64,000 bases of DNA from WLMZ01 sp031367435. GTDB taxonomy: Bacteria > Actinomycetota > Acidimicrobiia > Acidimicrobiales > Ilumatobacteraceae. Positions 42,992-51,327 of this stretch are shown piece after piece (within the stretch, counting starts at the first letter, position 1; the number at the start of each line of letters is the position of its first letter). The notes under the pieces were generated by a model. That model saw nothing but the letters and a program-made list of their open reading frames with translations, had not been told where the DNA came from and did not search any database. The position numbers and the translations under genes are program-made. Location: the NCBI GenBank assembly GCA_031367435.1, contig JANLPV010000045.1, positions 1-64,000 on the forward strand. The letters are read 5' to 3'.

Positions 42992-43923
42992 ACACCCGCA
43001 CGAGGGTGACGCGCTACAACAGTGCGGCGCATGCCCTCTCGCCAATCGATTCGACACGGGCCAGTAATTGCATGACGCCTGCTGACATCGGCCACCGAAC
43101 CGCGCAGGGTGCCTTCGACCGGACGCACGATGACGTCGGCTGGGCGACCCAAGATCTCGCCGGCGAAGGTACACCACTCCTGAACGCTCACGGCCTCATC
43201 CCCCGCCCAGTTGACGATGTTCGCCGGTGTCGTTGCGGCACCTAACAGCACCGCAGCCTGCTCGTTAATGTCGTCTTGGAAGATGGGGCTATACATACAC
43301 GGACCCCACCGCGTCCACACCGGACTGCCCGCAGCAATCGCGTCGGCGTGAAGCGCGGGCAGCCCACCGTTTGGTCCGTACGCGGCGTTCATACGCGCAA
43401 TGGTGACCGGCAAGTTGTATGCCCGCGAACAAAACCGGGCAACGGCCTCCTGGCCGATCTTGGCTACCGAATACGTGGGTGAATGTTGCGGATTCACGTC
43501 GCCCATTGGATCGGTCTCAACATAGGAGTAGCGCGGATCAGGGTTGGGTTTGTACACCGAATGCGTCGACATCACCAACGCGGCGCGGGCCTCACGGCAG
43601 TGCTGCAACACAAAACCTGTAGCTTCGGCATTGGCTCGCAGCGCCTGATCGAAGTTTGTGCCGGGGCCCTGGAAAGCGGCAAGGTGCAACACGTACGAGA
43701 AGTCGTTTGGCACCGCAGAGAGATCTCCCTCGGCGAGATCGCATTGCACCGTATTGACTCCGAGGTCCTCAACAAGTTGGCGGCTACCTGGCTCGGTGAA
43801 TCTGGCCAAGCCCCACACATCGTTGTGTAGGGCAAGGAAACGTGCGAGTGGGAACGCGATCTGCCCAGTAACTCCGGTGATGAGAATTTTCTCGCGGATG
43901 AGTTCACCGCGTTGTGTCACCAC
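42988..43923 (-). CDS. NAD-dependent epimerase/dehydratase (extended SDR)
   Basis: 311 residues. TGVTGQIAFPLARFLA is the Rossmann glycine motif, LHLAAFQGPG the second, MSTHSVYKP the serine strand, and Tyr-x3-Lys is in YSVAKIGQE. The C-terminal half (PIFQDDINEQAAVLLG, NWAGDEAVSVQEW) is the substrate domain of UDP-sugar epimerase-like and cinnamoyl-type reductases. GTG 43923 starts it, 7 bp inside the upstream SDR gene, so it is translated after that SDR in one operon. Confidence 0.88.
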   Translation of the reverse strand: MVTQRGELIREKILITGVTGQIAFPLARFLALHNDVWGLARFTEPGSRQLVEDLGVNTVQCDLAEGDLSAVPNDFSYVLHLAAFQGPGTNFDQALRANAEATGFVLQHCREARAALVMSTHSVYKPNPDPRYSYVETDPMGDVNPQHSPTYSVAKIGQEAVARFCSRAYNLPVTIARMNAAYGPNGGLPALHADAIAAGSPVWTRWGPCMYSPIFQDDINEQAAVLLGAATTPANIVNWAGDEAVSVQEWCTFAGEILGRPADVIVRPVEGTLRGSVADVSRRHAITGPCRIDWREGMRRTVVARHPRAGV

Positions 43924-44717
43924 GGCATGGTAATCCCACCGTTGGCGCGCATGACCGTGCCCGTGACGAATCGCGACGCATCGGACGCGAGGTAGAGCAC
44001 GGCATACGCCTGATCGAGTGGATCGCCAGCAATGCCCAGCGGCGACGTAGCAGCGCGCATCGCCACATAAGCCGCTTTGCGTTCGGCATCGACGGAGCCA
44101 TCGGCTTGAAGCACATGACGTTCATTCATCGGCGTGTCGGTCCAGCCGGGCGCGAGCGTATTCACGCGAACACCTCGGCTGGCGATCTCCATCGCGAGCC
44201 CGCGACTGTATTGCGCCGCTGCCGCCTTCGAGGTGGAGTAGCCCGTCACTCCAGGGGTGGCAACGTCGACGACTCCGGACGTGACATTGATGATGCTGCC
44301 ACTGCCCCGCGCGAGCATCGCCCGCGCTGCGGCTTGGGATCCGAAGACCACACCCTTGAAGTTGACGGCATGAACGCGATCGAGCTCGGCCTCGGAAACG
44401 GTGAGAGGCGTGGAGTCATCGATGACGGCGGCATTGTTCACCATCACATCGAGGCGACCATGGTTGGCAAGCACACCATCGATGAGTTCGTCGACAGCAG
44501 ATTGGTGTGAGACGTCGAGCTGGGCGAACTCGACCGCCAAGCCCTCGTCGGCAAGTGCGCGCGCCGCCTGTTCGAGGTTTGCCGTCGTGATGTCTGTTAG
44601 CACCACGTGCGCACCCGCTCGGGCGAGCACTGCCGACACCGCATAGCCAATCCCGCGCGCCGCTCCGGTAACGACCGCGACGCGACCGCTCAAATCAAAT
44701 GGGGTGCCCTTCATCAT
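43917..44717 (-). CDS. SDR family oxidoreductase
   Basis: 266 residues. VVTGAARGIGYA, NNAA, INVTSGVVD (Ser), and YSTSKAAA (Tyr-x3-Lys) are complete; RVNTLAPGWTDTPM and TGTVMRANGG finish the fold. It lies between the homocysteine methyltransferase (40 bp upstream) and the epimerase (7 bp overlap), so the three share an operon. Two ATGs at 44717 and 44714 are adjacent. Substrate unknown. Confidence 0.9.
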   Translation of the reverse strand: MMKGTPFDLSGRVAVVTGAARGIGYAVSAVLARAGAHVVLTDITTANLEQAARALADEGLAVEFAQLDVSHQSAVDELIDGVLANHGRLDVMVNNAAVIDDSTPLTVSEAELDRVHAVNFKGVVFGSQAAARAMLARGSGSIINVTSGVVDVATPGVTGYSTSKAAAAQYSRGLAMEIASRGVRVNTLAPGWTDTPMNERHVLQADGSVDAERKAAYVAMRAATSPLGIAGDPLDQAYAVLYLASDASRFVTGTVMRANGGITMPW

Positions 44718-44757
44718 GTGCGTCAGCGATTCGGCCGTCCCGGACACTGCGTGCCGA

Positions 44758-45768
44758 CTACTCGGTCGACCGACGGCCGCGTGTGCGCTCTCGCCCACTA
44801 GTCGCGCTCGGTGGTGTGTTGGTGAGGGGACCAACGCTGGCGACGATCTCGCCGATCGTTGGACGATCGAGGTCGAGCGCAGCGTCGAGACTCGCGCGCA
44901 TCGCTGCAATGTGGCTAGGCGTCGTGCCGCAGCAGCCGCCGACGATGCGTGCCCCGGAGGCGACTGCAAGCGCCGCGTACGACGCCATGACTTCGGTGGT
45001 GCCGCTGTAGACGATCTCTGTGCCCTGGAACTGCGGAACACCACAGTTGCCCTTGGAGATATACACATTGTCGTGACCGCAGCTTTCGGTCATCGAGAGC
45101 AACGTCACCAAAATGTCGCTCGCACCCACCCCACAGTTCGCGCCCATCGCAACTGGGGGCACCGACAAACCATCGAACACGCTCGCAATGGCATCGGGCA
45201 TAATGCCCATCATCGTGCGACCGGCAGTATCGAACGACAGCGTGGCGGTATACGGCATACCCACATCAATCGCTGCCTGGGCAGCAGCACGGACCTCTTC
45301 GACCGAGGACATTGTCTCGATCCAGGCGACGTCAGCGCCACCTGCGACGAGTCCTTCGATTTCAGTGCGGAACGACGCAACCGCGGCGTCGAAGGTGAGT
45401 GCACCCAACGGTTCGAACAACTCTCCGGTCGGCCCGACCGACCCCGCAACGACCACCGGGCGATCACACGCGTCCGCGACTTCACGCGCCAACTCTGCCG
45501 CGCGCTTGGCCAATTCGAACGCCCGCGACTCTGCCTTATGCAGCTTCAGTCGGTGGGCATTGCAACCAAAGGTGTTCGTGAGGATGATGTCGGAACCGCC
45601 GTCAACGAACCCTTGGTGCAGAGCCTTGACGCGTTCGGGGTGATCGACATTCCAGAATTCCGGCGGCTCGCCCGGGCCGAGACCACGTTCGAAATAGTTG
45701 GTGCCCGTTGCACCATCGGCGAGAAGAACCCGTCGGGTCTTCAGCAGTTCTGCGAGCGAAGTGCGCAT
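44758..45768 (-). CDS. Homocysteine S-methyltransferase family, betaine-homocysteine type
   Basis: 336 residues, a zinc enzyme moving a methyl group to homocysteine. LLADGATGTNYFERGL at the N-terminus, TNTFGCN, VAGSVGPTGE, the first zinc Cys in GANCGVG and the Cys pair in GGCCGTTPSHI are diagnostic. The N-terminal block with GEPPEFWN resembles betaine-homocysteine methyltransferases of marine bacteria, so glycine betaine or a related onium donor is plausible; MetH- or MmuM-type donors cannot be excluded. A C-terminal tail rich in Arg/Thr extends it by about 25 residues. The start ATG 45768 is 182 bp from the divergent LLM gene, with a palindrome between. Confidence 0.85.
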   Translation of the reverse strand: MRTSLAELLKTRRVLLADGATGTNYFERGLGPGEPPEFWNVDHPERVKALHQGFVDGGSDIILTNTFGCNAHRLKLHKAESRAFELAKRAAELAREVADACDRPVVVAGSVGPTGELFEPLGALTFDAAVASFRTEIEGLVAGGADVAWIETMSSVEEVRAAAQAAIDVGMPYTATLSFDTAGRTMMGIMPDAIASVFDGLSVPPVAMGANCGVGASDILVTLLSMTESCGHDNVYISKGNCGVPQFQGTEIVYSGTTEVMASYAALAVASGARIVGGCCGTTPSHIAAMRASLDAALDLDRPTIGEIVASVGPLTNTPPSATSGRERTRGRRSTE

Positions 45769-45884
45769 CGAGTTCGTGTGTCCCTTGGTGGGCGGTATCT
45801 CCGCCGTGGCCCCGTCAAGTATGCCAGATGGGTACCTCAGCGCACGGTGGGTTCGACCCGCAACACACACCAGCTCTCGACAAA

Positions 45885-45903
45885 ACTAATGCAATGCATT
45901 AGT
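45885..45903. promoter_or_regulatory. Perfect 19-bp palindrome, probable repressor operator
   Basis: ACTAATGCA-A-TGCATTAGT has two perfect 9-bp arms around one central base. It stands 117 bp before the methyltransferase start (leftward) and 48 bp before the LLM monooxygenase start (rightward), where a TetR/GntR-type repressor would block both promoters. It is the longest perfect inverted repeat I noticed in the window. The regulator is not encoded next to it. Confidence 0.7.
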
Positions 45904-45950
45904 GTTATCCCCGTTGCTCAAAAGGGCCAAATTTTCACAAGGGGGCTGCC

Positions 45951-47171
45951 GTGGAGTTCGGCGTATTTCTGAATGGCTACATCCCGGGCCCGGCCGCCCA
46001 CGACAGCGCGAGCGAGCACACAGTGCTCATGCGCGAGGCCCAGTACGCGATTCACGCTGATCAGCACAACTGGAAGTACGCCTGGTTCGGAGAGCATCAC
46101 GCCCTCACTGAGTACAGCCACATGTCGGCGCCCGAAGTGATCATGGGCTACATCGCCGCGAACACCGAGCACATCCACCTCGGTTCGGCGATCAACAACC
46201 TCTCCCCCCGAGTGAATCATCCTGTTCGCAACGCCGAGCGCGCCGCCACGCTCGATCACTTCACGAACAATCGCTACGAGTGGGGCACCGGGCGCGGCGC
46301 GGGAAGCCACGAGATCGCGACGTTCAACATCCTCGACAAGAACTCCACCAAGAGTGAATGGGAAGAGGCCGTGCACGAGATCCCTCGGATGTGGGAACAA
46401 CTCGACTACACGTTCGAGGGTCAGCACTTCACGGTGCCCACGCCGCACAACATCTTGCCCAAGCCCTACGGCAAGGGCCATCCCCCGATCTGGGTGGCAT
46501 GCGGCAATCCCCCTACCTTCGCGAGGGCAGGCGAGTTGGGCATCGGCGCGATCGCATTCAACTTCGAGCCGATCTTCAATCTCAAGGGTCGCATCGACGC
46601 GTACAAGGAAGCGATCGAGAAGTGCACTGAACCCCTCGGTCAATACATGAACAACAACGTGATGATGACGAATGCGGTGATTTGCCTGGGCGATCGCAAA
46701 CGGGCGCGTGATCTGGCGCTCGACGGTCTCGGCAGCTATCTCGTCACGATGGTGAACTTGTACCACGACACGATGCCGCAGTCGCCCGATGCGATCGTGT
46801 GGCCGAAGCCAACGGTGTCTGTACGCGAATACGCAGGCGGCGACCCGGAAGGTTTCCTCGATTCATTGATCGCCGGCGGCTACCTGCTGTGTGGCACACC
46901 CGACGAAGTCACCGAGCAGGTCAAGAACTACCAGAAGGTTGGTTGCGACCAATTGGTCTTCGGACTACCGAGCTCGATGGAGCACGACGAAGTACTCGAG
47001 ATGCTCGAGGTATTTGGCCAGAAGGTCATACCCGAGTTCGATACCGATCCAGTGCACTCAACGACTCGATACCGCGAGAACGCCAAGCCGAAATACAACA
47101 AGTTCAACTTCCCGGTGCCCGACGTGCACGTGCCGCGCATTCCGGCGAACGCGTTGCTGCCGCTCGGCTGA
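45951..47171 (+). CDS. LLM-class flavin (or F420)-dependent monooxygenase
   Basis: 406 residues, bacterial luciferase-like TIM barrel. MEFGVFLNGYIPGP, WFGEHHALTEYSHMSAPEV, LGSAINNLSPRVNHPVRNAE and GTGRGAGSHEIATFN are the flavin-binding strands; CGTPDEVTEQVKNYQKVGCDQLVFGLP closes the barrel. Such enzymes oxidise alkanes, amines, sulfonates or xenobiotics with FMNH2 or F420H2. GTG 45951 starts it, after GGGGGC. The operator palindrome directly upstream implies induction by a substrate. Confidence 0.88.
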   Translation: MEFGVFLNGYIPGPAAHDSASEHTVLMREAQYAIHADQHNWKYAWFGEHHALTEYSHMSAPEVIMGYIAANTEHIHLGSAINNLSPRVNHPVRNAERAATLDHFTNNRYEWGTGRGAGSHEIATFNILDKNSTKSEWEEAVHEIPRMWEQLDYTFEGQHFTVPTPHNILPKPYGKGHPPIWVACGNPPTFARAGELGIGAIAFNFEPIFNLKGRIDAYKEAIEKCTEPLGQYMNNNVMMTNAVICLGDRKRARDLALDGLGSYLVTMVNLYHDTMPQSPDAIVWPKPTVSVREYAGGDPEGFLDSLIAGGYLLCGTPDEVTEQVKNYQKVGCDQLVFGLPSSMEHDEVLEMLEVFGQKVIPEFDTDPVHSTTRYRENAKPKYNKFNFPVPDVHVPRIPANALLPLG

Positions 47172-47291
47172 GGACGAATCAGCTGCGCACACTGAGGTCG
47201 TCGGCTCGATCCGCTGACAGGCCCACCAACGCGTGCGATACGGTGCTCGCTTGCCGCTGCACATCGGTTCAACCGCATCATCAGGAGAAGC

Positions 47292-48407
47292 ATGAGCGAC
47301 GATCGTCCTCGCACGTCCACACGCGACCATCAACTGCTGCGCGAGCAACTCACACGGTGGCTCGGCGCGCACTTACCTCATCCAACCATCTCGGAGTTCG
47401 TAGCACCAGCGACCAACGGCATGTCGAGCGAAACGATCTTGTTCGAGGCCCATTGGTCCGATGCCGATAATCAAGCGCAGTCGCAGCGGTTCGTCTTGCG
47501 CCTTCCGCCCGACCCAGCGTCTGAGCCCGTCTTCCCGGTGTATGACATGCCACGGCAATACCACGCGATGCGTCTGGTGGCGGCGCGAACCGACGTTGCC
47601 ATCCCAACGACGGTGTGGCTCGAAACCGACGCCAGAGCGCTCGGCGCGCCGTTCTTCGTCATGGAACGCATCGATGGCGTCGTGCCGCCAGACCTCATGC
47701 CGTATCCATTCGGTGACAACTGGTTCTTCGACGCCGCGCCTGCGGACCAGGCCCGCCTGCAGCAGTCGTCAATCGAGGCCTTGGCCAAGATCCATAGCAT
47801 CGCGGCGTCCGATCCTGACGCGGCGTTCCTCGTGATCGATGCCCCGGGTGACACGGCCCTCGAACGTCACGTCAACGATCAACGCGCGTTCTACGAATGG
47901 GTCGCAGCCGACGGTGTGCGTTCACCGCTCATCGAACGTGCCTTTCGGTGGCTCGATGACAACTGGCCGACAGCGGAAGGCGACACCGTCGTCAGTTGGG
48001 GCGATGCTCGCATCGGCAACATCATGTACCGCGACTTCGAGCCGGTTGCCGTGCTCGACTGGGAAATGGCGGGCCACGGACCACGCGAGATCGACCTCGG
48101 CTGGATGATCTTTCTGCACCGCTTCTTTCAGGATCTCACCGAGCAATTGGGCATGCCCGGTATGCCGGACTTCATGCGCACCAGCGAAGTCATCGCGGCC
48201 TATACAACCGCGAGCGGATACGCGCCGCGAGACGTCGAGTGGTTCATGTTGTACGCCGCGCTCCGGCATGCGATCGTGATGTTTCGCATCACTCGCCGCC
48301 AGATCTTGTTTGGCGAAGCGACAATGCCCGAGAACCCCGATCATGCGTTCATTCACCACCCCACACTTGCGGCGATGATCGACGGAACATACTGGTCCAA
48401 GCTGTGA
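47292..48407 (+). CDS. APH-fold phosphotransferase family protein (ACAD10/Rv3168-like)
   Basis: 371 residues, kinase-like fold. The catalytic loop reads VVSWGDARIGNIMYRD, where the first histidine of the usual HGD is Trp but Asp and Asn are kept; the metal motif is VLDWEMAGHGPREIDLGW. ATNGMSSETILFEAHW forms the N-lobe. Proteins of this branch are common in mycobacteria and are thought to phosphorylate hydroxyacyl or other small substrates; antibiotic resistance is not implied. ATG 47292 has AGGAG 6 bases upstream. Confidence 0.85.
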   Translation: MSDDRPRTSTRDHQLLREQLTRWLGAHLPHPTISEFVAPATNGMSSETILFEAHWSDADNQAQSQRFVLRLPPDPASEPVFPVYDMPRQYHAMRLVAARTDVAIPTTVWLETDARALGAPFFVMERIDGVVPPDLMPYPFGDNWFFDAAPADQARLQQSSIEALAKIHSIAASDPDAAFLVIDAPGDTALERHVNDQRAFYEWVAADGVRSPLIERAFRWLDDNWPTAEGDTVVSWGDARIGNIMYRDFEPVAVLDWEMAGHGPREIDLGWMIFLHRFFQDLTEQLGMPGMPDFMRTSEVIAAYTTASGYAPRDVEWFMLYAALRHAIVMFRITRRQILFGEATMPENPDHAFIHHPTLAAMIDGTYWSKL

Positions 48408-48432
48408 CCTGCTTGCGCGCACAGCGCTGTGC

Positions 48433-49923
48433 ATGACGACCATCACATTTCGGCGGTCAGTCGCGGCAAGTGTGTTGCTAACGGTTCTGCTACATCTGCG
48501 GTTCTTCTTCACACCACTCACCTCTGACGAAGGCGGCTATCTCGCCATCGCACGAGCGTGGGGTCACGGCCGGGATTTGTATCGACAGGTGTGGATCGAC
48601 CGACCGCAAGGCCTCCTCATGTTGTTCCGCGTGTGGGACAACATTGCGGGCGGTAGCACGACGTCGGTTCGAATCATGGCGACGGTATTCGCTATCGTAG
48701 CCGTCGTCGCTGGGGCCTTCATCGCCGATGCGCTGGGGTCACCGCGCGCTGGCGCGATGGCGGCAGCGTTCGTAGCCATCGTCTCATCGGCACCGGTGCT
48801 CGAGGGCTTCATCGCCAATGGCGAACTCCTCAGCGGAGCCCTGTCGACTGCTGGCCTCGCGGTGGCCTGCCTCGTTCTTGCCGGTCGCTGCAATCTCAAG
48901 TGGATGTTTGTGTCGGGGCTACTCGCCGGCTGTTCGATGTCCATAAAGCAGTCAGGCTTTGACGGCTTGATCGCAATCTTTGTGTGGTTGATTCTCGCGC
49001 TGGTGGTCGGGTGGCGCGAGCGTCGGTATGTGCTACGCGCTCTCAGCTTGTTGGTCGGCGGACTCGCGACGGTGATGGCGCTACTGGTGGCGCACGGCGC
49101 GTTGACGGGATGGCACGACTGGTGGTTCGCCGTCGCGGGCTATCGACTCGATTCGCGTAGCGCACTCGTTGGTGCCGATTGGGGTCGTCTGTTCTCGACA
49201 GCGGGTGTTGCTGCACCAATACTGCTGCCCTTGCTGATCGGCAGCGTCGCCTGCGGTGTCGCCCTGTACGTGGCACCCACACGACGAGTGCGGCCCGAAC
49301 ACGCCATCTTGTTGATCTGGCTACTTGCCGCGACCGCAGCGTTTGCTTCAGGTGGACAATTCCATCGCCACTACTGGATCACGCTCACCTTCCCGCTCGC
49401 GGTCATCGCCGCGATGCTCGTTGCGAGCGTTCATGTGCTCTGGATCCGATCGGCTCTGGCTTGGGTGGTGATCTTTCCTTCCCTCGTCAGCGCGGCCGTC
49501 ATTATTGGGTTGCCCCGCGATCAGGTGCCGGTGCGAGCCAGCGCCGATCCGCGTTCGATCATCGACGAGGACATGGCGAAATGGTTCCTATCGAACCGCA
49601 CGAACGCAAAGTGGTTTCAAGTGAATCAGCCACGACCCGCAACGATGTATGTCTACTGTGCAAGCGCCGCGTTCTACGGCAACGCGCTTGAGGATCCGCC
49701 CTATCCGTACCTGTGGTTCGACGGGGTTCGTCAGGTCCCTGGCGCGCGCGAAGCCCTCGGCGCGATGCTGGCGTCGCAACGAGAGAGACCCACGTTCGTC
49801 GCGATGTATCAAACGCCAGCGGGATGTGACCCATCAGGTGTGAGCGAGAAGGCACTGTCCCACTTCTATCGCCCACTCACCTCGGTGCGCGGCATACAAA
49901 TTCTCGTGCGCAACGATCACTAG
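48433..49923 (+). CDS. GT-C fold membrane glycosyltransferase (GT39/ArnT-like)
   Basis: 496 residues with about ten or eleven helices. The first extracellular loop carries the acidic motif TSDEGGYLAIARAWGHG and RQVWIDRPQGLLMLFR, as in polyprenyl-phosphate-sugar transferases (PMT/ArnT/PglB-like GT-C enzymes). GQFHRHYWITLTFPLAV lies near the last helices, and the C-terminal part (about 115 residues) is soluble and probably extracytoplasmic. It likely moves a lipid-linked sugar to a cell-envelope acceptor. ATG 48433, 25 bp after the kinase stop. Confidence 0.82.
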   Translation: MTTITFRRSVAASVLLTVLLHLRFFFTPLTSDEGGYLAIARAWGHGRDLYRQVWIDRPQGLLMLFRVWDNIAGGSTTSVRIMATVFAIVAVVAGAFIADALGSPRAGAMAAAFVAIVSSAPVLEGFIANGELLSGALSTAGLAVACLVLAGRCNLKWMFVSGLLAGCSMSIKQSGFDGLIAIFVWLILALVVGWRERRYVLRALSLLVGGLATVMALLVAHGALTGWHDWWFAVAGYRLDSRSALVGADWGRLFSTAGVAAPILLPLLIGSVACGVALYVAPTRRVRPEHAILLIWLLAATAAFASGGQFHRHYWITLTFPLAVIAAMLVASVHVLWIRSALAWVVIFPSLVSAAVIIGLPRDQVPVRASADPRSIIDEDMAKWFLSNRTNAKWFQVNQPRPATMYVYCASAAFYGNALEDPPYPYLWFDGVRQVPGAREALGAMLASQRERPTFVAMYQTPAGCDPSGVSEKALSHFYRPLTSVRGIQILVRNDH

Positions 49924-50000
49924 CCCTCCGCCAGCACGCCAGCACGCCCGCCCGCACCCCCGGCACGACCCCCGCACAATGGGTGCGCCGCCCCAAACAG

Positions 50001-50115
50001 TGGGCGCGATCCCGGCCACACGCTGGCTCACATCTCGCCCATTCAGCGCCAATCCGGTTCAATGGGCGCGATCCCGGCCACACGCTTGAAATCAACGGCT
50101 CACATCTCGCCCATT
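50001..50115. repeat. Two copies of an intergenic hairpin repeat between convergent genes
   Basis: Copy 1 (50001-50043) reads TGGGCGCGATCCCGGCCACA, then CGC and TGGCTCACATCTCGCCCATT. Copy 2 (50063-50115) is the same with a 10-base insert in the middle. The ends TGGGCG/CGCCCA and GAT/ATC are inverted, so each copy can form a stem. The GT-C gene ends at 49923 and hutI ends at 50167, making this a possible bidirectional terminator. The stretch 49924-50000 before it is C/G-rich with short CCAGCACG repeats; no gene is seen in 49924-50166. Confidence 0.7.
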
Positions 50116-50166
50116 CATGCTGGGGACGTGACGTCGGGGGCGTGGGGGCGGGACGTGGGAGCGGGA

Positions 50167-51327
50167 TTAGACGACCTGGCCGGCCGCGATGGTGGTGTGA
50201 ATCAGTGGAACGCCGGGACGATAAAACAGGTGCACATACGACGGAGCATCGAGCACGACAAGATCGGCCGAGCAACCAACCACGATCCGGCCGATATCGC
50301 TCCGGCGCAATGCGGCTGCTCCTCCGACGGTGGCGGCGAGCAGCGCCTCGTCGGGGGTCATCCCCATTTCGCGAACCGCAAGCGCGAGACAGAAACTCAT
50401 CGATGTGGTGTTACTCGAACCTGGGTTGCAGTTTGTTGCAAGTGCAACCTTCACACCCGAGTCGAGCAGTCGACGCGCATCTGGGTACGGCTGTCGGGTG
50501 CAGAAGTCGGAGGCCGGCAGGAGGGTCGCCACGGTGTCGCTCTGAGCGAGCAAGGTGATGTCGTTGGCGCTGAGATGTGTGCAGTGGTCAGCCGATGCGC
50601 AACCCATCTCTACGGCAAGCGCGACCCCCGGCCCCTCGCCAAGCTGGTTCGCATGGATCTTGCCGAGGAGTCCCGCCGCCATGCCTGCCCGCAGCACCTC
50701 ACGGCTCTGGTCCTCGTCAAAGGCGCCTTGTTCGCAGAACACATCAACGAAACGAGAATGGGGCGCGGCGGCCATCAGCATGTCGCCGCACACCAGAGCG
50801 ACGTACTCGTCCGTGCGACCAACGAATTCGTGGGGAACCACGTGCGCGCCGAGAAACGTTGTATCTGACGCAAACTCGCCCGCAAGCCGCAGCAAGCGCA
50901 CTTCGGAGGAAGGGGTGAGTCCATAGCCGGACTTGATCTCGATGGTGGTCACGCCCGCACGGAATGCTTCGGCGCGTCGATCTGTCACAATGCGGCGAAG
51001 CTCAACGTCGCTCGCAGCTGCGGTAGCCCGAACCGTCTGGCGTATGCCACCTGCGGAATAACTGTCGCCCGCCATGCGCGCCACAAATTCATCCGATCGA
51101 TCGCCGGCGAATACGAGATGCGAATGGCTATCGACGAAGCCTGGGATCACACAACGTCCTTGCGCGTCGATTCGCCTGTCGGCAGTCTGTCCGCAGGCCC
51201 CGATGGAGATGATCGACGATCCCTCCATCACGACGCTCGCGTTGGCGATGATGCCGAGTGGACCCTCTCCCAGGGAGGTGTCGTTCGTGACAAGAACACC
51301 GATGTTGTCGATGACGGACGTGGTCAT
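50167..51327 (-). CDS. hutI: Imidazolonepropionase
   Basis: 386 residues, amidohydrolase fold. HutI hydrolyses imidazolonepropionate to formiminoglutamate in histidine breakdown. VIPGFVDSHSHLVFAGDRSDEF has the first metal His pair and the conserved Arg/Asp, AGVTTIEIKSGYGL binds substrate, GAHVVPHEF, KIHANQLGE, SADHCTHLS and ALATNCNPGSS hold the other ligands. It is the last gene of the hut operon and its ATG overlaps the hutF stop (ATGA). Confidence 0.96.
   Translation of the reverse strand: MTTSVIDNIGVLVTNDTSLGEGPLGIIANASVVMEGSSIISIGACGQTADRRIDAQGRCVIPGFVDSHSHLVFAGDRSDEFVARMAGDSYSAGGIRQTVRATAAASDVELRRIVTDRRAEAFRAGVTTIEIKSGYGLTPSSEVRLLRLAGEFASDTTFLGAHVVPHEFVGRTDEYVALVCGDMLMAAAPHSRFVDVFCEQGAFDEDQSREVLRAGMAAGLLGKIHANQLGEGPGVALAVEMGCASADHCTHLSANDITLLAQSDTVATLLPASDFCTRQPYPDARRLLDSGVKVALATNCNPGSSNTTSMSFCLALAVREMGMTPDEALLAATVGGAAALRRSDIGRIVVGCSADLVVLDAPSYVHLFYRPGVPLIHTTIAAGQVV

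Noticed and set aside
44704..45972. 422-codon plus-strand frame across the homocysteine methyltransferase
   Set aside because: It lies opposite a gene with full zinc motifs; the translation shows no family features and spans a probable operator.
49924..50166. Possible small gene between the GT-C gene and hutI
   Set aside because: Frames here give Arg/Pro-rich translations over repeated DNA, with no SD and no domain.
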